Assembly: GCA_029881995.1 (NCBI GenBank)
Contig: JAOULO010000002.1
Location: forward strand, 93,049-157,048
DNA from: Gammaproteobacteria bacterium
GTDB taxonomy: Bacteria > Pseudomonadota > Gammaproteobacteria > UBA6429 > Thiohalophilaceae
DNA length: 64,000 bases
Direction of reading: 5' to 3'
This document shows positions 16,808-24,128 of this stretch, piece by piece. Positions within the stretch are counted from its first letter, which is position 1, and the number at the start of each line of letters is the position of its first letter. The notes below the pieces were generated by a model. It had not been told where the DNA came from. It saw only the letters and a list, made by a program, of their open reading frames with translations, and ran no database searches. The translations under genes and the position numbers were made by a program.

Positions 16808-17479
16808 TTAATTCTGATGACCGGATTCAAGATTAACAAAATAATCCTGCCTAACAGATAGATTCTTATTATCGGATGGAAGCACTAACAGAATTTTACC
16901 TTTATGAGTCTTAGTTCCCCGAACTTCCCACTTTTCTCGAAATTTTTCGACTGGATATTTATTATTTCCACTGGCTGGATCGGCGACCCACACTGTATGC
17001 TTATCTATCCCTCTTAATACGGCAAAGTGTGGCCCAGCCCAGGTGTGAAAATAAATGATCACCGGAATTTTTAACTGTGTAAGCTGTTCATAATCAAGTG
17101 CTAGACCGATTCCTTTTAGCCCCCATTGAGGAAGTGAGGATTTCATATCAGCCATGGACAACCAACTATTTTTTCCTATAGCAGTGAGTACATCTTTTTC
17201 TGTTACATTCAGCCCGTAGTAATAGGTTAACAACGTTGCTAGAGCAGCACTTCCACAGGAGAAATCTAGCTCCTGCATGATGATTTTTTTATTTCTAGTG
17301 GCTTTCCAAGATTGAACAGATAGATCACCGTTTAAATGAATGCCTACCGAAGTAGGTTGTGTATGTGCAGCCCCAGAAAGTGCCCAAAAGACAGACGCCA
17401 TCGCATACATTAATTTTATGCGATTCAAACTATCACTAACATGACCTGATGTCATGGAGCTTTCGCACATTATCATCAT
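16808..17479 (-). CDS. Stand-alone secreted C39 (double-glycine) peptidase
   Basis: A 223-residue papain-like peptidase of the COG3271/FapD kind. All catalytic elements are visible: oxyanion Gln69 and nucleophile Cys75 in QELDFSCGSAALATLL, His151 in GPHFAVLRG, Asp167 in VWVADPASG. The N-terminus holds a signal-like helix (YAMASVFWALSGAAHTQ), so it should act in the periplasm. It has no transporter or ATPase domain, unlike bacteriocin exporters, whose C39 domain faces the cytoplasm. C39 enzymes cut after Gly-Gly in leader peptides. The small gene at 17552-17761 lies 72 bp upstream on the same strand and ends in a GG-containing tail, giving an obvious substrate. Start codon uncertain among several Met. 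Confidence 0.85.
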   Translation of the reverse strand: MMIMCESSMTSGHVSDSLNRIKLMYAMASVFWALSGAAHTQPTSVGIHLNGDLSVQSWKATRNKKIIMQELDFSCGSAALATLLTYYYGLNVTEKDVLTAIGKNSWLSMADMKSSLPQWGLKGIGLALDYEQLTQLKIPVIIYFHTWAGPHFAVLRGIDKHTVWVADPASGNNKYPVEKFREKWEVRGTKTHKGKILLVLPSDNKNLSVRQDYFVNLESGHQN

Positions 17480-17551
17480 CCACGAGCATCAAATAATATT
17501 GCTAAAACTTTAGGTAATGAACATATTTCTGTCGTAATTCAACTTTGATAA

Positions 17552-17761
17552 TTAGCCTATTATGTGCAAAACAGGAGAACCTCCAACTGTATTTTTATGT
17601 TCTTCTTCTGTGAGAGGGGTAACATTGATTGTTTTTTCTTTAGATTCAAAAGCAGATTGAATATTGCTCTGTTTCACAGCGTCTTCATATTTTTCAGGCT
17701 CTGAGGCACTAACGGAAAATGCTGTGCTAAGAAAGACAAAATAGACAATTGAATTGCGCAT
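17552..17761 (-). CDS. Small Sec-exported GG-motif peptide precursor A
   Basis: A 69-residue protein with a strong AAGGAGAG ribosome site. The signal peptide (SIVYFVFLSTAFSVSAS) is followed by a short charged region, then LTEEEHKNTVGG and an 8-residue tail SPVLHIIG. The LTEEEHKNTVGG string looks like the LSxxELxxIxGG end of bacteriocin/pheromone leaders, but here behind a Sec signal. Cut after GG, it would release an 8-residue hydrophobic peptide. It precedes the C39 peptidase gene by 72 bp on the same strand. No family is known to me. Paralogous in layout to the genes at 18014 and 18278. Confidence 0.75.
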   Translation of the reverse strand: MRNSIVYFVFLSTAFSVSASEPEKYEDAVKQSNIQSAFESKEKTINVTPLTEEEHKNTVGGSPVLHIIG

Positions 17762-17860
17762 GATTACTCTCCTTTGTAATTTACGAAAATTGTTGTTTTC
17801 AGCAGATCTTGCGATAGATTATTTATTAATCTCTACATCTTAAAGTTTAACCAATTTACA

Positions 17861-17966
17861 ATGATAATTCGACGGTATAAGTAACGTAGTTCGCAAAAAT
17901 TTAAAGTATTATATGATAATCATATTATTTAACTACTTACTAAATTAATATGGTTTAGAATAGAAT
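17861..17966. promoter_or_regulatory. Divergent control region between GG-peptide genes, with Fur-box-like palindrome
   Basis: This sits inside the 252-bp AT-rich gap (17762-18013) between divergent peptide genes A and B. ATATGATAATCATAT (17911-17925) is a perfect odd palindrome whose core ATGATAATCAT equals the centre of the consensus Fur box; the outer positions match poorly (12 of 19 overall). A half copy, ATGATAAT, lies at 17861, 52 bp away. A weak promoter for peptide B is possible: TTACTA (17937-17942), 18 bp, TAGAAT (17961-17966). Iron control is only a guess. Confidence 0.35.
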
Positions 17967-18013
17967 ATGGGGAAAGGCTGCAATTAACAGCAATTAATTT
18001 AAGGAGAATAATT

Positions 18014-18229
18014 ATGCGTTACTTAACATTATTGATATGTCTGATGGGGTTGTCATTTGCAATAAATGCTGCAGAAATGTCCAACCAAAAAAGTGATAAA
18101 GTAAAGAATAAAGTCTCATCAGCTTTTAGCCGTAGTATAAATTCTTCAAAGTCTGTAATTTTATCTGATGATGAATTGAAGAAGACGATTGGTGGAATAA
18201 TTGCAGTGAAGAACGGGCAACCATTATAA
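18014..18229 (+). CDS. Small Sec-exported GG-motif peptide precursor B
   Basis: A 71-residue protein with ribosome site AAGGAGA 7 nt before ATG. Signal peptide MRYLTLLICLMGLSFAINAAE, a Ser/Lys-rich spacer, then LSDDELKKTIGG and a 10-residue tail IIAVKNGQPL. LSDDELKKTIGG matches the classical double-glycine leader pattern (Leu-Ser-x2-Glu-Leu...Gly-Gly). Divergent from precursor A; followed 48 bp later by precursor C. Predicted substrate of the adjacent C39 peptidase after Sec export. Function unknown: secreted signal, antimicrobial, or structural subunit are all open. Confidence 0.75.
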   Translation: MRYLTLLICLMGLSFAINAAEMSNQKSDKVKNKVSSAFSRSINSSKSVILSDDELKKTIGGIIAVKNGQPL

Positions 18230-18277
18230 CTTGAACTTGAGTGTTGGTGATTAGTAACCCAAAAAAGGAGGATGGTG

Positions 18278-18502
18278 ATGAAAATGATGTTTGTAACAAT
18301 ATGTAGCCTTGGAATGAGCTGTTTTGCTTATGCTGAAGGAAAGATTGAAAATACCGATGGTGTGCCCGAGGCTGATATCAGAACTGTATTTGTGAATGAT
18401 GACAAGATAGATGTAAAAAAGATGACGAATATTGAGTTAAAAGAGTCAGTTGCTGGGTCAGAAAATAATTTCGATCGAGGCTCAGCCTTATCGATCCAGT
18501 GA
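18278..18502 (+). CDS. Small Sec-exported GG-like motif peptide precursor C
   Basis: Start set at 18278 because AAGGAGG (18265-18271) lies 6 nt before it; an ATG at 18272 is too close. The 74-residue product has signal peptide MKMMFVTICSLGMSCFAYAEG, a spacer, then MTNIELKESVAG and a 14-residue tail SENNFDRGSALSIQ. The motif keeps Glu-Leu-Lys but has Ala-Gly in place of Gly-Gly, which C39 enzymes often accept (GA/GS/AG variants are known in leaders). Same strand as precursor B. A bidirectional terminator lies 72 bp downstream. Confidence 0.7.
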   Translation: MKMMFVTICSLGMSCFAYAEGKIENTDGVPEADIRTVFVNDDKIDVKKMTNIELKESVAGSENNFDRGSALSIQ

Positions 18503-18573
18503 GCAAGTTATAATTACCTACTAAAGCCGATGCGATCGAGAAGCTCTGGTTAGGACGACAGTTGTCGTAACAT

Positions 18574-18606
18574 AAAAAAAGGCGGGTTAAACCCCGCCTT
18601 TTTAAT
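18574..18606. terminator. Bidirectional terminator between GG-peptide C and the 66-residue gene
   Basis: GGCGGG (18581-18586) pairs with CCCGCC (18593-18598), extended by an A-run and a T-run on either side, so it can terminate both converging transcripts. Confidence 0.8.
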
Positions 18607-18629
18607 TATATAACTGAAAGTTAGTTGAA

Positions 18630-18830
18630 TTACTTAACCCAGTTTTTGTAGCCGTCAGTCACACCGTTTGTACCGTCTTCGTAACCGGCATTGTAGGCGT
18701 CATTAACACGCTGTTCTTCACGAACTGGATTGACCAGGAAACCACCTTGCCAACCTTGCAGGTATTCGGGATCTACACCGGCGCCTTCCATTTCAACAAC
18801 TGTCTTGTGATAAACATCTAAGTTATGCAT
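18630..18830 (-). CDS. Small acidic hypothetical protein
   Basis: A 66-residue protein with a strong AGAGGAG site 7 nt before ATG and its own terminator. No signal peptide. Sequence features are aromatic and acidic residues with two Gly-Tyr turns (AYNAGYEDGTNGVTDGY) and LQGWQGGFLVNP. I do not recognise the function. It has the look of a well-expressed small cytoplasmic protein, and I have a weak memory of similar ones in sulfur-oxidising Gammaproteobacteria. Upstream lies a long, hairpin-rich gap. Confidence 0.7.
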   Translation of the reverse strand: MHNLDVYHKTVVEMEGAGVDPEYLQGWQGGFLVNPVREEQRVNDAYNAGYEDGTNGVTDGYKNWVK

Positions 18831-19214
18831 AGGTTTTCTCCTCTAGCTTCAACGCTGTCGCTATTGTTTATCCAATAAGGCTGATACTTCGTCGCCCTAC
18901 TGCAATTCAAAATCGTTTCAACTGCTTAAGCAGTCACCACCCATATCGGGGTTTTTTCTGGGCCGGGACTATACCAGAGTCCTGGCGGTAAATCCCGTAC
19001 TTCTGACAGGGGCCAGAGTCTGAGACGGAGGGAAGTATAGCCAAGGGAACAAGCTGGCTGTATATCCCTATAGAGGGGTATTTGACCCTTTAATCCCTGA
19101 TAGATTTGGACAAAAATACCCGAGTAATTCCCTTGGTATTTACTCGACCCAGCAATTGGGGGATAATTATAAGTATTTGGTAATATTCACGCGAGCCCCT
19201 GGGAGGGCAATACC
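18831..19214. other. 384-bp intergenic region with several short inverted repeats
   Basis: No gene found. It holds the perfect palindrome ACTGCTTAAGCAGT (18921-18934), a GCCGGGAC/GTCCTGGC hairpin (18962-18986), and a CGAGTAA/TTACTCG pair around 19121-19146. It must contain the leader of the 66-residue gene (minus strand) and of the Sel1 gene (plus strand). No known riboswitch or small RNA was recognised. Confidence 0.5.
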
Positions 19215-19640
19215 ATGTCTGAATTGAACGAAGTCGAATTTAATAGCGCCATGTCGGCCTTTGAGTCCAAGCATTTTGGGACTGCCTGCCAGCTTCTGGG
19301 TCCCTTTGCCGAACAGGGCAATGCCGATGCCCAACACCGCCTGGCCATCATGTACCAGAATGGACTGGGTGTAGCCACCAATCCCGAGCAGGCGGTGAAA
19401 TGGATGAAGGCCGCTGCCGATCAGGGGCATGCCCTGGCCCAGCATGGTCTGGGTTTTATGTATATGGAAGGTGAGTGTGTGGACAAAAATGCTGCTGAGG
19501 CCGTCAAATGGTTCAAGCTGGCTGCCGAGCAGGGTATGGTCGGATCTCAGACCACCCTTGCCATGATGTATGAGCAGGGCAACGGGGTTGAGAAGGACCC
19601 TGAAGAGGCCCAGAAGTGGTACAAAATGGCCGGATTTTAA
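19215..19640 (+). CDS. Cytoplasmic Sel1-repeat protein
   Basis: A 141-residue protein with three Sel1-type repeats: AQHRLAIMYQNGLGV, AQHGLGFMYMEGECV, SQTTLAMMYEQGNGV. Each is followed by a helix of the A(V/Q)KWxKxA type. No signal peptide, so a cytoplasmic adaptor is likely. GGGAGG lies 8 nt before the start. It precedes the MoxR/VWA module by 136 bp on the same strand. The partner cannot be identified from sequence. Confidence 0.85.
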   Translation: MSELNEVEFNSAMSAFESKHFGTACQLLGPFAEQGNADAQHRLAIMYQNGLGVATNPEQAVKWMKAAADQGHALAQHGLGFMYMEGECVDKNAAEAVKWFKLAAEQGMVGSQTTLAMMYEQGNGVEKDPEEAQKWYKMAGF

Positions 19641-19776
19641 ACGGGCTTTAAAACCCCTGGTTCTTCCGGTTAAATGCTAGACTAAAAGTAGACGTCAGAT
19701 TATTGGCATCCTGAGAAAATAGACGCTGAGTTATCTGTATTCAAAAATATAATGATAATCAAAGAGTTGGAGTTTT

Positions 19777-20823
19777 ATGCGCCCCGCCCATTTAAGTAAA
19801 GTCCTGGATCAAGAGTTTTTGAGCACCCGTACAGGCCACCACACGCCCGTTATGTTGTGGGGTCCTCCAGGGGTAGGTAAGTCCCAGATCATCGCCCAGA
19901 TCGCGGATCGGCATAATGTCCCTCTAATTGATATTAGATTATCGCAAATGGAACCCAGCGACCTGCGCGGCATTCCATTTCGAAATAACGAGATTGTGGA
20001 GTGGGCCATCCCGGCCATGCTTCCCGATGAAAAGCGACATGGCAAAGAGGGTATCCTGTTTCTGGATGAGATTACTTCGGCACCCCCCAGTGTTTCGGCC
20101 GCCGCCTATCAGCTGATTCTGGATCGCAAACTGGGTGCCTATGAAATTCCCGAAGGCTGGGCCATCTTCGCAGCGGGTAATCGACAGGGCGATCGAGGTG
20201 TGACCTACAGCATGCCGGCCCCCCTGGCGAATCGTTTTTCCCATTTTGATTTTGATTTGAATGTTGATGACTGGGTGGCCTGGGCCTATCAAAATGGTAT
20301 CGATGATCGCGTTATCGCCTTTGTCCGTTTTCGCCCAGAGCTGTTATTTGAATTTGACCCGGCCCATAACCCGACAGCCTTTCCATCACCCCGTTCCTGG
20401 GAGTTTGCTCATCGTGGTTTGCAGAAGTTTCATGACCATCCTGAACTTTTACTTGGCACGCTGCAGGCCTGTATCGGTCCTGCCGCCGGTATTGAGTTGA
20501 ATGCCTTTATCGCCAACCTGGATCAAATGCCGGATATCGATGCCATTCTTCGCGGTGAAGAAGTCGCTGTCCCATCGGAAATCGATCTGCAGTATGCCGT
20601 GGCGTCTTCTCTGGTCGGTCGCGCCATTCGTTCCAAAGAAACGGATGAAGCCAAATCCGTCATTGGTAATATCCTGAATTATGCCAGCCGTTATCCGCAA
20701 CGTGAGATGGGCGTGATGCAGGTATCGGATATGCATCGTGCCATTGGTGAAGTGTTGTTTACGGTACCTGAGTTTACTGACTGGTCGAATGCGATAGCTG
20801 ATCTCATGCTATATGAAGGCTGA
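19777..20823 (+). CDS. MoxR-family AAA+ ATPase
   Basis: A 348-residue AAA+ protein with Walker A GPPGVGKSQ (about 30-38), Walker B ILFLDEITSA and sensor-1-like IFAAGNRQGD. MoxR ATPases usually work with VWA-domain partners as chaperones that insert cofactors or mature complexes; the VWA gene follows 115 bp downstream. ATGATAATCA, a partial Fur-like core, lies at 19752-19761 upstream, possibly by chance. The ribosome site TTGGAG precedes the ATG. The client is unknown. The next gene but one is DsrS-like, so a sulfur-enzyme client is conceivable. Confidence 0.9.
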   Translation: MRPAHLSKVLDQEFLSTRTGHHTPVMLWGPPGVGKSQIIAQIADRHNVPLIDIRLSQMEPSDLRGIPFRNNEIVEWAIPAMLPDEKRHGKEGILFLDEITSAPPSVSAAAYQLILDRKLGAYEIPEGWAIFAAGNRQGDRGVTYSMPAPLANRFSHFDFDLNVDDWVAWAYQNGIDDRVIAFVRFRPELLFEFDPAHNPTAFPSPRSWEFAHRGLQKFHDHPELLLGTLQACIGPAAGIELNAFIANLDQMPDIDAILRGEEVAVPSEIDLQYAVASSLVGRAIRSKETDEAKSVIGNILNYASRYPQREMGVMQVSDMHRAIGEVLFTVPEFTDWSNAIADLMLYEG

Positions 20824-20827
20824 ATAT

Positions 20828-20920
20828 GTCATTGCGAGGAGTGACAACGACGAAGCAATCTGTACATATTCTCCACTAAGCTGGAGATTGCTTCGTCGCA
20901 AAAACTCTCCTCGCAATGAC
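20828..20920. repeat. Palindromic intergenic repeat element
   Basis: Two nested perfect inverted repeats: GTCATTGCGAGGAG (20828-20841) with CTCCTCGCAATGAC (20907-20920), and GACGAAGCAATCT (20849-20861) with AGATTGCTTCGTC (20885-20897). The words match a dispersed palindromic repeat I recall from many unrelated bacterial genomes. It sits between the ATPase and VWA genes, so it may form a strong hairpin in their shared transcript. Confidence 0.85.
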
Positions 20921-20938
20921 AGTGAATAAGACCGAATT

Positions 20939-22207
20939 ATGATCAAGCAGGACAACGAAACCAAACTCGCTGCAGCACGTACGCGGCTGATCATTGATAA
21001 ACCTTTCCTGGGTGCACTGGTTTTGCGTCTGCCCATCATCGAAGCCGATCCCGAGTGGTGTAAGACCACGGCTACCGATGCCCGATCCTTTTATTACAAT
21101 CCGGAATTCATTGAACAACTGAGTCTGAGTGAAACCGAATTCATTCTTGCTCATGAAGCCCTGCATTGTGCGCTGTCCCATTTTGCTCGAAGAGAAAGCC
21201 GAATCAAGCACCGATGGGATGTTGCCTGTGACTATGCCATCAATCCTATTTTGATAAAGGAAGGCCTCAAGGCACCACCTGGCACCTTGTCAGAAAAAAC
21301 CTATGAAGGGATGACTGCTGAAGAGATCTATCCCTATATCAATGACAACGATAACGAAGAGACCCTCGATGACCATATCTATGATGACAATGAGTCATCA
21401 TCAAAGGATCAGCAGAGCACGCAACCGCCACAACCCCCAAAGAGTGATGACCCTTCAGACCAAGGCAAGCAAGGACAAAGTCCACCACCGCAAGGGGGTA
21501 GTAAACCGGAACAGGACCCCGATAAACAAGGTGGGCAGAGCGGGGCATATCAGCCGCCACCCCTGTCCCATGAAGAACGAGAGTCTCTCAATGTACAGTG
21601 GCAACAGCGTCTGGCTGGTGCCGCACAGCAGGCTATGCAGGCTGGCAAGATGGATGGCGACATGGCGCGCCTGGTGGACTTCCTGTTGCAGCCCCGCTTA
21701 CCCTGGCGAATGTTGCTGGCCCGCTATATGTCCGGTATCGCAAGGGATGATTACAGCTATACAAGGCCCTCGACACGGCGCGGAGATCCAGCCATATTCC
21801 CCAGTCTACGCAGTTCTCAAACCGAACTTGTGGTGGCCCTGGACACCAGTGGCTCCATACATGAAGATGAGTTAAGCGAGTTTGTTTCGGAGATCGACGC
21901 TATTAAAGGCCAGATCAGGGCAAAAATCACCCTGGTCGCCTGCGATTCAAAAATTGTCGCTGACAGTCCCTGGGAATATGAGCCCTGGGAAGAGTTCATT
22001 TTGCCAGAATCGATTGCCGGTGGGGGTGGCACCAACTTTGTACCGGTGTTCGATTGGGTCAATACGCAGGACCGATACCCGGATCTGCTTATTTACTTTA
22101 CCGACGCCGAAGGTAACTTTCCCAGTGTTCCGCCCAATTACCCTGTGTTGTGGCTGGTGAAAGGTAAACATCCAGTTCCTTTTGGACAACGCATCCAGTT
22201 GAATTAA
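20939..22207 (+). CDS. VWA-like metallopeptidase (COG3864/DUF2201 type)
   Basis: A 422-residue protein with N-terminal HEALH (H72-H76), an HExxH-type zinc site. A low-complexity Pro/Gln/Ser/Gly linker (about 150-205) follows, then a C-terminal VWA-like domain with the metal-site motif DTSGS (about 302). This composition is that of predicted metal-dependent peptidases paired with MoxR ATPases, which is the gene upstream. Substrate unknown. It lies 13 bp before the DsrS-like gene, in one likely operon, though the palindrome upstream may uncouple its expression from the ATPase. Confidence 0.88.
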   Translation: MIKQDNETKLAAARTRLIIDKPFLGALVLRLPIIEADPEWCKTTATDARSFYYNPEFIEQLSLSETEFILAHEALHCALSHFARRESRIKHRWDVACDYAINPILIKEGLKAPPGTLSEKTYEGMTAEEIYPYINDNDNEETLDDHIYDDNESSSKDQQSTQPPQPPKSDDPSDQGKQGQSPPPQGGSKPEQDPDKQGGQSGAYQPPPLSHEERESLNVQWQQRLAGAAQQAMQAGKMDGDMARLVDFLLQPRLPWRMLLARYMSGIARDDYSYTRPSTRRGDPAIFPSLRSSQTELVVALDTSGSIHEDELSEFVSEIDAIKGQIRAKITLVACDSKIVADSPWEYEPWEEFILPESIAGGGGTNFVPVFDWVNTQDRYPDLLIYFTDAEGNFPSVPPNYPVLWLVKGKHPVPFGQRIQLN

Positions 22208-22220
22208 ACTTAAAGAAGTT

Positions 22221-23354
22221 ATGCAAACACTTTCCAATGAAGACAACCTGCGACTGAATGTCCTGCTCAATCAGGATGTGCAGGCCATTCGCATAGATGA
22301 GGGCAAGATGATCGTCTATGGCCTGACCGATCGCGGTGAGGCCAAAATCAAACTCAATCCCAATGTACGGGATGAAAAATACATTCGTTCCATTAAAGAA
22401 GCCATTTCTTCCCATGTACTGGGATCACCCGGCGGTTATCCTATCTATATTAAACGCTGGACTCGCATGGGCCAGGCCAAAGATAAGAGTCTGGAAAGTC
22501 TGTTAAAACTCGGTGAACCGGAAGCCATTGTGGCCGTCGTGCATGCGCAGGGTTTGACGGATGAAATGGCACGCCGTGCCTGGTGGGCCATGCCCAGTGC
22601 CGAGAACGCACGTCGCATGCTGGCAAGAGAGGCGGTTGCGACAGGTAACATGGGCCGGGTGCTGGCCGAGTTCCTGTTAGAGTTCTTACCCTTTGAAGAA
22701 CAGGCGCGCGACATTATTGAAAGTGTACGGCTGGTGCTACAACCTGGTCTGATCACAGAGGATGAACGCCAGAGTCTGTGGGACAGGGGGCAACGTAAAA
22801 ATGTTTATCGGGTTGGCTTCCTTCTGATGCAAGCCAATGACCTGCCGGAACAACAGGCTGCCCATAGTGCTTATGATGAAACACAAAACAAACTGGCCTC
22901 ACTGACTGAACAGAATAATCCCTATGCCAGTTTACTCAGTCATATATATAGTGAAGCCGGTCAGAATTTTATCCATACCGTAGAAAATATCATGGGCAAA
23001 CCCTCCAATCAGGATGTGGTGGTGATGACACTGGAAGCCATGCGTGCCTTTTTCAATGACATACGCTTAGAGGGAGCAGGGCGTCGCGACATGCAGGACA
23101 TCGAGACCGAAGTCGAACAGGCCTGTCAGGCAGTGAATGGTTCAGCACCACCGGGGCTGGCAGAAATTATATCGGCCTTACCTGAATACACCGATGCTAT
23201 TAAAGCCATGATGAAACTCGCCTGTGTCGGTGTCGATGTAGTCAATCCCATTTTTGCCCAGACCGATGCTATAGGTAACGCCATGCGTCGCAAGATTGAG
23301 CCTGTTTCCGGCCCTCTGTTACAGCAATGCAAAATATTAAGAGGTAAGGCATGA
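22221..23354 (+). CDS. dsrS: DsrS-like protein
   Basis: A 377-residue soluble protein (LSNEDNLRLNVLLNQ, HVLGSPGGYP, KRWTRMGQAKD, GLTDEMARRAWWAMPSAENARRMLARE). The length (about 41 kDa) and these strings fit what I recall of DsrS, the last gene of the dsr operon in Allochromatium vinosum, which affects sulfur oxidation after transcription. No catalytic motif. No other dsr gene is in this window, so the link to reverse dissimilatory sulfite reductase rests on memory of the family. It sits tightly after the VWA gene and 1 bp before the next gene. Confidence 0.6.
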   Translation: MQTLSNEDNLRLNVLLNQDVQAIRIDEGKMIVYGLTDRGEAKIKLNPNVRDEKYIRSIKEAISSHVLGSPGGYPIYIKRWTRMGQAKDKSLESLLKLGEPEAIVAVVHAQGLTDEMARRAWWAMPSAENARRMLAREAVATGNMGRVLAEFLLEFLPFEEQARDIIESVRLVLQPGLITEDERQSLWDRGQRKNVYRVGFLLMQANDLPEQQAAHSAYDETQNKLASLTEQNNPYASLLSHIYSEAGQNFIHTVENIMGKPSNQDVVVMTLEAMRAFFNDIRLEGAGRRDMQDIETEVEQACQAVNGSAPPGLAEIISALPEYTDAIKAMMKLACVGVDVVNPIFAQTDAIGNAMRRKIEPVSGPLLQQCKILRGKA

Positions 23355-23355
23355 T

Positions 23356-23892
23356 ATGGCACTGAACTTTATGCAACTTGCAGTTAACTTTAAGGTTCGA
23401 CTTAACGAAGAGGCCATGCAACGTCATATGACCGCCTCGCCGTATGTGGTCGGGGAAGAACTGGCCAGGCAGATCACAGAATATACCAATCAGAATGAAC
23501 TGGGTTATTACCCAGCAATCGATTTTTTTATCGAGAATGGTGGCATTGAAAAAGATCTACTCGATGCCGTGGGTAACATCTCCTGGCTGATCACTAACCT
23601 TGTCAGAGAAGAAGTGCGTATTCGTCTACGTTCCGTGTTTTCCACCATCAAGTTTGAATCTCTACAAACCCAGGCATTCACCATGCCCGGCATCCGTCCA
23701 GGACAGAATAATGCACACCACATGCTGGTCGATCACTACACACCCGATCAGGTAAAAGTAAATATCATCGCTACCATGGTACGCAAACAACAAAGCACCA
23801 TAGAAGCCACACAAATGGCCCGTCACCAGATCTGTCGCTGGCTAAAAACAAGATTTGAATCCCTGGAGATCACCAACGTCCAGACGATATAA
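23356..23892 (+). CDS. Conserved hypothetical protein, last gene of the MoxR-VWA-DsrS-like module
   Basis: A 178-residue soluble protein beginning 1 bp after the DsrS-like stop, so translationally linked. Helical; contains NELGYYPAIDFFIENGG and ARHQICRWLKTRFESLE. No signal peptide, membrane helix or recognised motif. Function unknown. Its tight position suggests it acts with the module. Confidence 0.7.
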   Translation: MALNFMQLAVNFKVRLNEEAMQRHMTASPYVVGEELARQITEYTNQNELGYYPAIDFFIENGGIEKDLLDAVGNISWLITNLVREEVRIRLRSVFSTIKFESLQTQAFTMPGIRPGQNNAHHMLVDHYTPDQVKVNIIATMVRKQQSTIEATQMARHQICRWLKTRFESLEITNVQTI

Positions 23893-23906
23893 ATAACTTC
23901 CCTTTG

Positions 23907-24091
23907 CTAGATGCGAAGGGTTAGGGTGAGATTAACCCTCATCTAGAATGGGAGACCAATAATATTCCCCAGCCTGGCAGGAGAGACCAGAATTATTCCC
24001 CCTCCTGGCAGGAGGGGGCGAGGGGGTGGTGATCTAATATATAATTCCTATATTAATTACCCCTCCCTAACCCTCCCCTGCAAGGGGAGGG
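23907..24091. repeat. Cluster of three intergenic hairpin repeats
   Basis: Three strong stems occupy the gap after 23892: CTAGATG/CATCTAG (23907-23946, with an inner AGGGTTA/TAACCCT), CCCCCTCC/GGAGGGGG with loop TGGCA (23998-24018), and CCCTCCCC/GGGGAGGG with loop TGCAA (24071-24091). These GC-rich words look like dispersed repeat sequence. The last one could also act as a transcription barrier before the glutaredoxin gene, though no T-run follows. Confidence 0.65.
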
Positions 24092-24128
24092 AATAAAGGT
24101 GTGTAGAAACTTATTTAGAGGAAACAAA

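Noticed and set aside
16808..17479. C39 gene as part of a classical bacteriocin ABC exporter
   Set aside because: No membrane or ATPase domain follows the peptidase, it carries a signal-like N-terminus, and no ABC or HlyD-type gene is nearby.
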